The position numbers and the translations under genes were made by a program. A stretch of 64,000 nucleotides of DNA, taken from assembly GCF_001544835.2 (NCBI RefSeq), contig NZ_FCNX02000024.1, forward strand, positions 29,109 through 93,108, given 5' to 3'. Source of the DNA: Caballeronia fortuita. GTDB lineage: Bacteria; Pseudomonadota; Gammaproteobacteria; Burkholderiales; Burkholderiaceae. Under the pieces are notes generated by a model. The model was not told the origin of the DNA, searched no databases, and saw nothing but the letters and a program-made list of their open reading frames with translations. Shown here piece after piece: positions 36,170 to 46,640 of this stretch (position 1 is the stretch's first letter; each line of letters starts with the position of its first letter).

Positions 36170-37516
36170 TCAAGAGGCTGACAGCTTGCGGGTCATGTCC
36201 TCGATGATGGTGTGGCGGATCACGCGCAGGCACATCAGCTCTCCACCGAGCGTCGCGGCGAGTTGCGGGCGCGCGGCCAGCAACGCCGCATTCTCCTCTT
36301 CGACGCGCCCGTACAGATCGGCCGCCGTGCGTGCGATCGAGTTCGTCAGCGCATCCAGCAGACGTTCCGCCGTCCTTCTCGCGATGCCGAGCACTTCGCC
36401 CGCACGCAGCATCAACGCGCGGTCGAAGTCGTCGTAGTAACGCGCGCCGAGAATGTCCCACGCGAACGACGCGCGCGATGGCCATTCGTTCTTCTGATAC
36501 GACGGCGTACCGTAGGCCGCGACGCTCAGAAGATCGTAGAAAGGCGCGAGCTGAATGCCATCGCGCGAAACGAGAAAGCTGAGGTTCTTCAGATGCGCGT
36601 CCGAATTGCCGACGAGCACGTTGAACACGAGCCACGAGAAAAGCCGTGTGCGCGCCGCCGCCTGATTGCGGCAACGCGCGGCGAGCGTCGCAAGCTGCTC
36701 GACGCTGCCCTGCTCGTACTTGAACGTGCGCGCGAGATCGAGCATCTGGCAGGCGTCGATGCTATGCAGCCGGCGCCAATGTCCCGCGCGCGATTCGCGA
36801 TCGAAGCGATCGACGAGATAGACCGGGGACGGCACATAACGCCGATGCACGCCGGGCACGCCAAGCCGCAGCCGGTCGGCGAGCTTCATCACGAACCATT
36901 CGTTGATGACCGAGTGCGGATAGTCATCGGTGTCCTGATGATTCGGCTTCAGAATGTGTGTCGACGGCGTGCGGCCACCGGGCTCGAACAGCGCGTCGTC
37001 GCGTAGCAACACCGCGAGCTTGTGCTGCGCGCCGGCAAGCGACATGCGCTTCAGCGCGTCGTGCGTGAGGGGCACGCGCGGCAAGGCATCGATGCGCGCC
37101 TGCAACGCTTCGTCGGACAGCAGGCGCTCGGCTGGCGGCGGCTCCTCTTTCGCGCCGGGCGGATGCAGCGTCACCGAACCCGCTGATTCCGCGCCGTAAT
37201 GCGCGAGCAGCGCGAAGGCGTCCGCTTCATTGCGGATGGCGGCATCGCGTGCAAGCAGCGTGCGCTGGCCTTCTTCCGGCAGGAGATTGTCGAAATACCA
37301 TTGCACCGGGCGGCGCGTACTGCCGTCGCGCAGCACATTCGTTCGCAGCGGCAGCGCGGGGCTGAGCGCATAGCCATCCGCGCTGTCGCGCCACGTTGGC
37401 AAATAGGAGAAGGACCAGATGTCGTCGTCGGCGTTGAGTACGCCCACATCGACATCGTTGATGCTTGCAATCAGGTTGCGCTGGCCCTCGAACGGCGCGC
37501 CGGACTCAGGATTCAT
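36170..37516 (-). CDS. hipA: HipA-type serine/threonine kinase toxin
   Basis: Toxin kinase of a type II system; E. coli HipA phosphorylates GltX and induces persistence. The 448-residue protein keeps the catalytic set: Ser159 before the Gly-rich loop LAGAQHK (the autophosphorylation Ser in E. coli), Lys190 in STHILK, Asp306 and Asn311 in GNSDAHLKN, and metal Asp328 in APFYD. It therefore looks active. GGAGG seven bases upstream picks the ATG at 37516 over one at 37522. It overlaps hipB by 11 bases, so the two are co-translated. The target is unknown; HipA homologues hit different substrates. Confidence 0.93.
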   Translation of the reverse strand: MNPESGAPFEGQRNLIASINDVDVGVLNADDDIWSFSYLPTWRDSADGYALSPALPLRTNVLRDGSTRRPVQWYFDNLLPEEGQRTLLARDAAIRNEADAFALLAHYGAESAGSVTLHPPGAKEEPPPAERLLSDEALQARIDALPRVPLTHDALKRMSLAGAQHKLAVLLRDDALFEPGGRTPSTHILKPNHQDTDDYPHSVINEWFVMKLADRLRLGVPGVHRRYVPSPVYLVDRFDRESRAGHWRRLHSIDACQMLDLARTFKYEQGSVEQLATLAARCRNQAAARTRLFSWLVFNVLVGNSDAHLKNLSFLVSRDGIQLAPFYDLLSVAAYGTPSYQKNEWPSRASFAWDILGARYYDDFDRALMLRAGEVLGIARRTAERLLDALTNSIARTAADLYGRVEEENAALLAARPQLAATLGGELMCLRVIRHTIIEDMTRKLSAS

Positions 37517-37823
37517 CCGCATCCTCCCGTGCACGGCGGCGTTTCTCCGCGCGCCCGACACGCGCGTACCGTTTGACTTCCTCGCCCGCGAACAGCTCGC
37601 CGGCTTCGTCCGGTACATCGACGATCACGCGAACGCCCAGGCCGTCGAGCACTTGGAAGAGCTTGCCCCACTGCACGCTCTGCGCGCCCTTCTCCAACTT
37701 GCCGAGAAAACTTTCGCTCACGCCGATGCTGCCGGCAGCGTCGTCCTGGCGAAGCCGCTGCGCCTTGCGAGCGGCGCGAACCGCGATACCGATGTCACTT
37801 GCGCTACGAATATCGATTTCCAT
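37506..37823 (-). CDS. hipB: HipB-type XRE antitoxin and autorepressor
   Basis: A 105-residue DNA-binding antitoxin. The helix-turn-helix covers about 11-65 (RAARKAQRLRQDDAAGSIGVSESFLGKLEKG), followed by a beta strand VRVIVDVPDEA that would form the dimer. The C-terminus is long and charged (RVGRAEKRRRAREDADES), 17 residues longer than E. coli HipB, and may be the part that is degraded. The ATG at 37823 follows AAGGAT, which lies inside the proximal operator. HipB should bind the three sites upstream and repress the operon, with HipA as co-repressor. Confidence 0.92.
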   Translation of the reverse strand: MEIDIRSASDIGIAVRAARKAQRLRQDDAAGSIGVSESFLGKLEKGAQSVQWGKLFQVLDGLGVRVIVDVPDEAGELFAGEEVKRYARVGRAEKRRRAREDADES

Positions 37824-37828
37824 GGAAA

Positions 37829-37848
37829 ATCCTTGCGATCGCATGGAT
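37829..37848. promoter_or_regulatory. Candidate HipB operator O1 (overlaps hipB ribosome site)
   Basis: ATCC-TTGCGATCGCAT-GGAT, near-perfect palindrome of 20 bp. It lies between the transcription start and the hipB ATG and includes the AAGGA ribosome site on the minus strand, so binding could block both transcription and translation start. Compare the E. coli operators TATCC-N8-GGATA: same half-sites, longer spacer. Confidence 0.75.
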
Positions 37849-37859
37849 GAATGTGCCTG

Positions 37860-37888
37860 ATTGTATCCAGCCGGGCAAATCCGTGCAA
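37860..37888 (-). promoter_or_regulatory. hipBA promoter
   Basis: On the minus strand TTGCAC (37883-37888), 17-base spacer, TACAAT (37860-37865). This is a near-consensus sigma-70 promoter. The -35 lies within operator O2. The start of transcription should be near 37853, about 30 bases before the hipB ATG. Confidence 0.8.
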
Positions 37889-37898
37889 ACGCAAAGAT
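37879..37898. promoter_or_regulatory. Candidate HipB operator O2 (covers the -35)
   Basis: ATCC-GTGCAAACGCAA-AGAT, 20 bp, with one half-site reading AGAT instead of GGAT. It begins exactly 50 bases from O1 and includes the -35 hexamer, so bound HipB would exclude RNA polymerase. Confidence 0.7.
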
Positions 37899-37928
37899 TT
37901 TAATGAATAGGTAGACCACGACGACCAG

Positions 37929-37948
37929 ATCCATGCGAACGCACGGAT
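37929..37948. promoter_or_regulatory. Candidate HipB operator O3 (upstream)
   Basis: ATCC-ATGCGAACGCAC-GGAT, 20 bp near-palindrome beginning exactly 50 bases from O2. It is upstream of the -35 and next to the clpB terminator. It could let HipB-HipA complexes bridge or wrap the promoter. Confidence 0.72.
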
Positions 37949-37956
37949 TCTGGGTT

Positions 37957-37992
37957 CGAAAAAAAAGGGCAACGAATCCCTCGTTGCCCTTC
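37957..37992 (-). terminator. Rho-independent terminator after clpB
   Basis: On the minus strand GGGCAACGA, loop GGGAT, TCGTTGCCC, then eight T. There is no T-run in the plus direction. It insulates clpB from hipBA, both read leftward. Confidence 0.88.
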
Positions 37993-38033
37993 GATTCGCC
38001 CAGCCGCCCAGCCTCCAGGCGGCCCGAGCCTGC

Positions 38034-40631
<2,598 letters not shown>

Positions 40632-40662
40632 TTTTTAAAAGCTCCAATTCTGAATACGATCA

Positions 40663-40690
40663 AAATGAGGCGCTTTTGGTCACTTTCAAG
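40663..40690 (-). promoter_or_regulatory. Sigma-32 (heat-shock) promoter for clpB
   Basis: On the minus strand CTTGAAA (40684-40690), 13-base spacer, CCTCATTT (40663-40670), close to the consensus CTTGAAA-N11-16-CCCCATNT. The start of transcription would be about 25 bases before the clpB ATG. Confidence 0.8.
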
Positions 40691-40755
40691 CACGCTTTGG
40701 CTCGAAAAGTGCATTTTTTGCTCTTCGACAATGACAGCGGCGGCCGCCTTTCCAG

Positions 40756-41268
40756 TCAGGACCGGCCGGCCATCGGCGCGAAGCCGCCCGCCTTCACCGG
40801 CGCGATGCTGACGACGCCGAGCAGACGCGCGAGTTCGTTCGCGGGATGCGCGAGTTCGCCGACCGTATGCTTGTCGAGTTCGGCCAGAAACGCATCGCGC
40901 GCGGCGACGAGCACGTTGCGCAGCCGGCAGCTCGGCTGGATCACGCACCGCTGCTGCGGCGGCGCCGCGTCCTGCTCGCCCGTCTGATTCGCGAAACAGG
41001 CGACGATCGCAAAATCGCTTTCGGTCTTGCGGACGACATCGCCGATCGTCAATTCTTTCGATCGCGACGACAGCCGCAAACCGCCGTTGCGCCCGCGCAC
41101 GGTTTCGACCCAGCCGAGCTCGCCGAGTTGCTGAACGATCTTCATCAAGTGATTCTTCGAGATGCCGTAGGCCTCGGAGATTTCCTGAATGGTCGACAGT
41201 CCGGATGGTCGAACGGAAAGATACAACAGCACGCGCAACGAATAATCGGTGTAGTCGGTGAGTCGCAT
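40756..41268 (-). CDS. NsrR-like Rrf2 family regulator
   Basis: A 170-residue Rrf2 protein, start MRLTDYTDYSLRVLLYL. The winged helix is in the first 75 residues (STIQEISEAYGISKNHLMKIVQQL as recognition region). Three cysteines, Cys91, Cys108 and Cys114, could bind an Fe-S cluster that senses nitric oxide, as in NsrR. The last two keep the family spacing of five residues, but the first is 16 residues from the second, where E. coli has four. It is divergent from a truncated hemoglobin gene, which supports a role in NO response. The ribosome site is weak. Confidence 0.8.
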   Translation of the reverse strand: MRLTDYTDYSLRVLLYLSVRPSGLSTIQEISEAYGISKNHLMKIVQQLGELGWVETVRGRNGGLRLSSRSKELTIGDVVRKTESDFAIVACFANQTGEQDAAPPQQRCVIQPSCRLRNVLVAARDAFLAELDKHTVGELAHPANELARLLGVVSIAPVKAGGFAPMAGRS

Positions 41269-41513
41269 GAGTTCGCGCGATGAAAGGTGAAGGCAGGAGC
41301 GCATCGGCGGTGCGTCGGCAATAATTTCGACGCGAGAGCGCATATCGACCGAAATGCAAGCAATCTGAACGGAACGAGCATGCAATTCGGACGATCAAGG
41401 GCGTGCGTTACCGGAGCCAGGGCGGTTCGGCACGAAAGCAACATTCTGCGTCATCTTGATATGCTTCGTCAGCAAAATATCGGATCAACTGGCCCTTTGT
41501 TTCACCTTCGACG

Positions 41514-42053
41514 ATGAACCACGAACTCCCCGATGCCGCAGCACGCGAGCGCGAACCCACCGAAGCCAACGTCCGCGCGCTGGTCGAAACCTTCTATCGC
41601 CGCGTCGACGACGACCCGCTGCTCGGCCCGATCTTCGCGCGCGCGCTCGCCGGCCGCTGGGACGAGCATCTCGCCACGATGACGACCTTCTGGTCGAGCC
41701 TCGTGCTCGGGTCGAAACAATATCGGGGGAACGTGCAGGAAGCGCACCGCCCGATCGACGACGTCGAGCCGCGTCACTTCGCGCGCTGGCTATCGCTCTT
41801 TCTGAGCACGGTGGAGTCGCGTTACGAGCCGGCCGCCGCCGTGCAGTTCATGGAGCCGGCGCTGCGCATCGCGCAGAGTCTGCAGTTGAGCAAGTTCGGC
41901 TGGGATTACCAGATTCCTGTCGAACAGCAGGAATTGCTTGCGGCACTCAAACGGCAGCGCACGGGCGGCGCGCCCGAGCCGCGCTTTCCCGAGCGCCCGG
42001 ACGCCGAGCCGTTCCCGGCGAAGTTCATCGGCAAATCCGCCGACGAGCAGTGA
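41514..42053 (+). CDS. Group III-type truncated hemoglobin
   Basis: A 179-residue small globin. The region RALVETFYRRVDDDPLLGPIFARAL forms the A-B helices, FWSSLVLG fits helix E, and the AHRPI motif after NVQE holds a His that fits the proximal ligand; the downstream HFARWLSLFLSTV is the G helix. Group III trHbs bind O2 or NO, and some protect from nitrosative stress. The C-terminal 35 residues are Pro/Arg-rich and unlike the core. Divergent from the NsrR-like gene, with 245 bases of shared control region that contains a CATCTT half-site at 41452-41457; a full NsrR box is not clear. Confidence 0.82.
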   Translation: MNHELPDAAAREREPTEANVRALVETFYRRVDDDPLLGPIFARALAGRWDEHLATMTTFWSSLVLGSKQYRGNVQEAHRPIDDVEPRHFARWLSLFLSTVESRYEPAAAVQFMEPALRIAQSLQLSKFGWDYQIPVEQQELLAALKRQRTGGAPEPRFPERPDAEPFPAKFIGKSADEQ

Positions 42054-42059
42054 CGCCGC

Positions 42060-42533
42060 TCAGCCGCGTTCAGGCTGCCAGCGCGCGAGGGCGGCATCGT
42101 CGGATTCGCGCGCATCGACCCAGCGCTCGCCCGCTTCGGTCTTTTCCTTCTTCCAGAACGGCGCCTGCGTCTTCAGATAGTCCATGACGAACGCGCACGA
42201 TTCGAACGCTTCGCCGCGATGCATCGCCGTCGTCGCGACGAGCACGATCTGGTCGAGCGGCTTCAGCTTGCCCACGCGATGCACGATCAGCACGTCGGAG
42301 CCGCGCCAGCGCCCGCGCGCCCGATCGGCGATCGCTTCGAGCGATTTCTCGGTCATGCCGGGGTAATGCTCGAGTTCCATCGTCTCGACGGCGCTGCCTT
42401 CGTTCAGGTCGCGCACCGTGCCGACGAAGCACGCGACCGCGCCCACCTTCGGATTGTCGGCGCGTAACGCGGCCACTTCGGCGCTGATGTCGAAATCGGC
42501 TTCCTGCACACGGACCTTCGAACGCGTGTTCAT
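42060..42533 (-). CDS. moaE: Molybdopterin synthase catalytic subunit MoaE
   Basis: Large subunit of molybdopterin synthase, which inserts sulfur into precursor Z to make molybdopterin. The 157-residue protein has GAVACFVGTVRDLNEG near the N-terminus, YPGMTEKSLEAIADRARGRW, and the active-site region HRVGKLKPLDQIVLVATTAMHRGEAFESCAFVMDYLK with the catalytic Lys residues. It starts one base after moaD ends, so the two are coupled. The genes moeA-moaD-moaE read leftward together. Confidence 0.95.
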   Translation of the reverse strand: MNTRSKVRVQEADFDISAEVAALRADNPKVGAVACFVGTVRDLNEGSAVETMELEHYPGMTEKSLEAIADRARGRWRGSDVLIVHRVGKLKPLDQIVLVATTAMHRGEAFESCAFVMDYLKTQAPFWKKEKTEAGERWVDARESDDAALARWQPERG

Positions 42534-42534
42534 G

Positions 42535-42792
42535 TCAGCCGCCCGTGACCGGCGGAAAGAACGCGACTTCGCAGCCTTCCGTGATGCGCTGCGACGGATT
42601 CGTCATGACGTGATTGCAGGCCATGCGCAGCGCGCGGCCTTCCGCGAGCGCTTCCTCCCACACGCCGCCGCGCGTGCGCAGCCACGCGCGCACGTCGCCG
42701 ACGTTGACCACCGTGTCCGGCACGCTTACCGTCTCGTTCGCGACGCCCAGCGCTTCGCGCACACTCGCAAAAAACCTCAGATCGATCTTCAT
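42535..42792 (-). CDS. moaD: Molybdopterin synthase sulfur carrier MoaD
   Basis: Ubiquitin-like sulfur carrier of 85 residues ending in the required Gly-Gly (VAFFPPVTGG), which is thiocarboxylated and then gives sulfur to molybdopterin in complex with MoaE. Begins MKIDLRFFASVREALG. Four bases separate it from moeA upstream. The middle section HVMTNPSQRITEGCEV follows the usual beta-grasp pattern. Confidence 0.95.
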   Translation of the reverse strand: MKIDLRFFASVREALGVANETVSVPDTVVNVGDVRAWLRTRGGVWEEALAEGRALRMACNHVMTNPSQRITEGCEVAFFPPVTGG

Positions 42793-42796
42793 CGCT

Positions 42797-44071
42797 TTAC
42801 CGCATCAGTTCTGAAAAGGGAATGAAACGCACGATCTCGCCCGCGCCGATCGCGTGATTCGGCGGATTGTCGATGAGACCGTCGCCCCACACGGTCGATG
42901 TCAGCACGGCCGAACTCTGATTCTCGAAGAGATCGAGCCCGCCCGATTCGTTCACCCGGGCGCGCAGGAACTCGTTGCGGCGATCGCCTTTCTTCTGGCT
43001 GAAGTCGGCGCGCATCGAATAGACGCGCGGCGCGACGTCGTTCACACCTGCGAGACGCAAAAGAAACGGCCGCACGAACAACAGGAACGTGCAGAAGCTC
43101 GACACCGGATTGCCAGGCAAGCCGATGAAAAACGCCTCGTTCGCTCCGCCGCTGCCCGCTTCGCCGCGCCGCACGGCGCCGAACGCGAGCGGCTTGCCGG
43201 GCTTCATCGCGATCTGCCACATCGAGATGCGTCCTTCGGCCTCGACCGCCGGCTTCACGTGATCTTCCTCGCCGACCGACACGCCGCCGCACGTCAGGAT
43301 GAGATCGTGGTCCGTCGCCGCGCGCCGCAACGTTTCGCGCGTCGCATCCAGCCGGTCGGGCACGATGCCGAGATCGGTCACTTCGCAGCCGAGTTTCGCG
43401 AGCAGCGCGCGCAGCGTGAAGCGATTCGAGTTGTAGATCGCGCCCGGCTCGAGCGGCTCGCCCGGCATGCGCAACTCGTCGCCGGTGAAGAAGATCGCGA
43501 CGCGCACGCGCCGCACGACTTCGAGTTGCGCGCAGCCGACCGACGAAGCGAGCCCGAGCGCCTGCGGCGTCAGACGCGTGCCCGCGTGCAGAATCACCGA
43601 ATCGCGCGTGATGTCCGCGCCTTGCCGCGTGATCCATTCGCCCGCCGATGGCGCCTGCGCGAACGCGACGCGGCCATCGTCGGATACTTGCGCCATCTCC
43701 TGCATGACGACCGCATCCGCGCCCGGCGGCACCGTCGCGCCGGTGAAAATGCGCGCCGCCGTGCCCGCTGCGAGCGGTTCGGCCGCGTGGCCCGCCGGAA
43801 TGCGCTGGGACACCGGCAGCGCGACCGGCGCGCCTTCGCTCGCGCCCGCGAGATCGGCGGCGCGCACCGCGTAGCCGTCCATCGCGCTCGTGTGCATCGG
43901 CGGGACGTCGAGCGGCGAGGTCACGTCGGCGGCGAGCACGCGATTCAGTGCGTCGAGCGTATCGACGCGCTCGCGGGCATCGACCGGACGCGCGGCTTCG
44001 AGCAGACGGCCGAGCGCGTCGGCGGTGGCGAGCATCGGAGGACGGCTGGAAGCGGCTGGCGTGGATGACAT
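42797..44071 (-). CDS. moeA: Molybdopterin molybdenumtransferase MoeA
   Basis: Inserts molybdate into adenylated molybdopterin. The 424-residue protein has the MoeA N-terminal domain (DVPPMHTSAMDGYAVRAADL), the linked GATVPPGADAVVMQE region, the MoCF catalytic domain (IFFTGDELRMPGEPLEPGAIYNSNRFTL; LILTCGGVSVGEEDHVKP) and a C-terminal beta domain. The ATG at 44071 (MSSTPAASSRP) starts close to the homology; the ribosome site is weak. It lies upstream of moaD and moaE in a molybdenum cofactor operon. Confidence 0.94.
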   Translation of the reverse strand: MSSTPAASSRPPMLATADALGRLLEAARPVDARERVDTLDALNRVLAADVTSPLDVPPMHTSAMDGYAVRAADLAGASEGAPVALPVSQRIPAGHAAEPLAAGTAARIFTGATVPPGADAVVMQEMAQVSDDGRVAFAQAPSAGEWITRQGADITRDSVILHAGTRLTPQALGLASSVGCAQLEVVRRVRVAIFFTGDELRMPGEPLEPGAIYNSNRFTLRALLAKLGCEVTDLGIVPDRLDATRETLRRAATDHDLILTCGGVSVGEEDHVKPAVEAEGRISMWQIAMKPGKPLAFGAVRRGEAGSGGANEAFFIGLPGNPVSSFCTFLLFVRPFLLRLAGVNDVAPRVYSMRADFSQKKGDRRNEFLRARVNESGGLDLFENQSSAVLTSTVWGDGLIDNPPNHAIGAGEIVRFIPFSELMR

Positions 44072-44278
44072 GGAGTTCGCTTCGGACGCGCGAGGCGTCC
44101 AGATCGTGAAAAGGGACACTGCAATGCAAGTCAACTATTGTAACGAGAAGGCAGGCGTAGCATCGTCGGCCTCGGGCACGCCGGACATGCGCCGGGACCG
44201 ATACCGCGATCCATTTGCGCGTCCGAAAGCGCCGCGGGGCGGTGATACACTCGCAGCACACTTCCCACGTCCATCTCC

Positions 44279-44824
44279 ATGAAATTCTGTTCCGTCTGCG
44301 GCCACGAGGTCGGTCTCGCCATTCCGCCGGGCGACAACCGCGAACGCTTCGTCTGCAACAACTGCGGCACCGTTCACTATCAGAATCCGCGCAACGTCGT
44401 GGGCACCGTGCCGGTGTGGGACGACAAGGTGCTGCTCTGCCGGCGCGCGATCGAGCCGCGCTACGGCTACTGGACGCTGCCCGCCGGCTTCATGGAGATG
44501 CAGGAGACGACGAGCGAAGGCGCCGCGCGCGAGACGCTCGAGGAAGCGGGCGCGCGCGTCGAGATCCAGAGCCTTTTCACGCTGCTGAACGTGCCGCATG
44601 TGCATCAGGTGCATCTGTTCTATCTCGCGCGGCTGCTCGATATCGAGGTGGATCCCGGCGAGGAGAGTCTGGAAGTGAAGCTCTTCGCCGAGAACGAGAT
44701 TCCGTGGGACGAGATCGCCTTTCCGACGGTCGGCCAGACGCTGCGATTCTTCTTCGCCGACCGCGCCGCCGGCAATTTCACGCTGCACACGGGCGATATC
44801 TTCCGCACGCTGCGCGACGGCTGA
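44279..44824 (+). CDS. Nudix hydrolase with zinc ribbon
   Basis: A 181-residue protein with an N-terminal zinc ribbon (Cys4, Cys7, Cys26, Cys29 in FCSVCG and VCNNCG) and a Nudix box GFMEMQETTSEGAARETLEEAG matching GX5EX7REUXEEXGU. It resembles the zinc-ribbon Nudix proteins related to NAD pyrophosphatase NudC, but it is shorter and the NudC SQPWPFPxS array is not seen, so the nucleotide substrate is open. It stands upstream of aat with about 46 bases between. Confidence 0.85.
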   Translation: MKFCSVCGHEVGLAIPPGDNRERFVCNNCGTVHYQNPRNVVGTVPVWDDKVLLCRRAIEPRYGYWTLPAGFMEMQETTSEGAARETLEEAGARVEIQSLFTLLNVPHVHQVHLFYLARLLDIEVDPGEESLEVKLFAENEIPWDEIAFPTVGQTLRFFFADRAAGNFTLHTGDIFRTLRDG

Positions 44825-44870
44825 ACGCATCGTCCGCCAACACGTCACAGAACGCCGCCCTCCCGAGAAC

Positions 44871-45602
44871 ATGGTTCCCTGGCTCGCCGACGACGATCCC
44901 TTCCCGCCCGTCGAGCGCGCGCTCGGCGCGTCGAGCGGCGCGCCGGGCCTGCTCGCCGCGAGCGCGGATCTGCTGCCGTCGCGGCTCGTCGATGCCTACG
45001 GGCGCGGCATCTTCCCGTGGTATTCCGACGGCCAGCCCGTGCTGTGGTGGAGTCCCGATCCGCGCATGGTGCTGTTTCCCGCCGAGTTCAAGGTGTCGGA
45101 TTCGCTGCGCAAGACCTTGAAACGCGTGGTGCGCGATCCCGTCTGGGAAGTCCGCGTCGACGACGACTTCGCCGCCGTGATGCGCGCCTGCGCCGACACG
45201 CCGCGCGACGGCCAGCGCGGCACGTGGATCACGCCGGATATCGTCGATGCGTACACGAGCCTGCATCGCGCGGGCAGCGCGCACAGCGTCGAAACGTGGT
45301 TCGAAGGCGTGCGCGTGGGCGGGCTCTACGGCGTCTCGTTCGGGCGCATGTTCTTCGGCGAATCGATGTTCGCGCACAAGACCGATGCATCGAAAATCGC
45401 GCTCGCGGCGCTCGTCGGACACTTGCGCCGCAATCAAATTGAGATGATAGACTGCCAGCAGAACACGTCGCATCTGGCGTCGCTGGGCGGCCGCGAGATC
45501 GCGCGCCGCGCGTTCGTCACGCATCTGAGACGGGCGACCGCGGAGCCGGGCATCGGCTGGCGCTTCGACAAGTCCGTCCTTCTCGACGTGCTGGCACGCT
45601 GA
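44871..45602 (+). CDS. aat: Leucyl/phenylalanyl-tRNA--protein transferase
   Basis: N-end-rule enzyme that adds Leu or Phe from tRNA to proteins with N-terminal Arg or Lys, marking them for ClpS-ClpAP. The 243-residue protein has the family stretches AYGRGIFPWYSDGQPVLWWSPDPRMVLFP and SVETWFEGVRVGGLYGVSFGRMFFGESMFAH, and the C-terminal IDCQQNTSHLASLGGREIAR. The usual length is about 230. It is followed by bpt, a second N-end-rule transferase. Confidence 0.96.
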   Translation: MVPWLADDDPFPPVERALGASSGAPGLLAASADLLPSRLVDAYGRGIFPWYSDGQPVLWWSPDPRMVLFPAEFKVSDSLRKTLKRVVRDPVWEVRVDDDFAAVMRACADTPRDGQRGTWITPDIVDAYTSLHRAGSAHSVETWFEGVRVGGLYGVSFGRMFFGESMFAHKTDASKIALAALVGHLRRNQIEMIDCQQNTSHLASLGGREIARRAFVTHLRRATAEPGIGWRFDKSVLLDVLAR

Positions 45603-45714
45603 ACGCTACACGCTTGACACCCGAGCGACACATGAACTGCAGCCGCCGCGCGCCCGAAGACGCATTCGCGCGCCGGCCGGCAACGACGAGACGACGCCTG
45701 CGAGAGCCGCCAAC

Positions 45715-46542
45715 GTGACACATCCGAACGAGCTGCCGCTGTCACCGCTTTCCGCGCTGCAATTCTATGCAACAGCGCCCTACCCTTGCAGTTATCTGGA
45801 AGGGCGCGTCGCACGCTCGCAAGTCGCCACGCCGAGCCATCTGATCAACTCCGACGTCTACACCGAACTCGTCAAGGCCGGCTTCCGGCGCTCGGGCGTC
45901 TTCACGTATCGTCCATATTGCGACGGCTGCCGCGCCTGCGTGCCGGTGCGCGTGCCGGTCGCGCGCTTCGTGCCGAACCGCGTGCAGCGGCGCGTGTGGA
46001 AGCTGCACGGCAATCTGGTCGCGAGCGTCGCGCCGCTGCATTACGACGAAGAGCATTACGCGCTCTACATGCGCTATCAGTCGGCGCGCCACGCGGGCGG
46101 CGGCATGGACCGCGACAGCCGCGATCAGTACGAGCAGTTCCTGCTGCAAAGCCGTATCAATTCGCGTCTCGTCGAGTTTCGCGAACCCGCGCATGCGGGG
46201 CATCCGGACGAGCCCGGCGAACTGCGCATGATCAGCATGATCGACATTCTCGGCGACGGCTTGTCGTCGGTGTACACGTTCTTCGAACCCGATCTGCCGA
46301 AGACGAGCTACGGCACCTTCAACATCCTTTGGCAGATCGAGCAGGCGAAGAGTCTCGACCTGCCCCACGTCTATCTCGGCTACTGGATCCGCGAAAGCGA
46401 AAAGATGGCCTACAAGGCGAATTTCAGGCCGCTGGAAGGTCTCGTCGACGGCCACTGGACGCTGCTCGATCCCGCGAACACGCAATCGGCCGGCACGCTG
46501 CCGATGCCGGGACGCATCCACGGTCCGGGCCAGCCGAAATAG
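45715..46542 (+). CDS. bpt: Aspartate/glutamate leucyltransferase (Bpt)
   Basis: Bacterial ATE-like leucyl transferase, adding Leu to proteins with N-terminal Asp or Glu. The 275-residue protein begins at a GTG (45715) and has the family motif LQFYATAPYPCSYLEGRVARSQVATP, CDGCRACVPVRVPV, and RISMIDILGDGLSSVYTFFEPD-like sequence (RMISMIDILGDGLSSVYTFF). The Cys residues in the CDGCRAC motif are conserved in the fold. It is 112 bases after aat, so the two branches of the N-end rule are joined here. Confidence 0.95.
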   Translation: MTHPNELPLSPLSALQFYATAPYPCSYLEGRVARSQVATPSHLINSDVYTELVKAGFRRSGVFTYRPYCDGCRACVPVRVPVARFVPNRVQRRVWKLHGNLVASVAPLHYDEEHYALYMRYQSARHAGGGMDRDSRDQYEQFLLQSRINSRLVEFREPAHAGHPDEPGELRMISMIDILGDGLSSVYTFFEPDLPKTSYGTFNILWQIEQAKSLDLPHVYLGYWIRESEKMAYKANFRPLEGLVDGHWTLLDPANTQSAGTLPMPGRIHGPGQPK

Positions 46543-46640
46543 CCGCCGGAATCGCGCCGTGCGCGGCCGGTCCGGCACGCGGTCCGAAACCGCTAAAATA
46601 GCGGCCTTTAAGAAAATTCGCCGTCGCCGGCTTTCATTTC

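Noticed and set aside
37514..37522. hipA start at the ATG at 37522
   Set aside because: The GGAGG site would directly touch that ATG; the ATG at 37516 has proper spacing.
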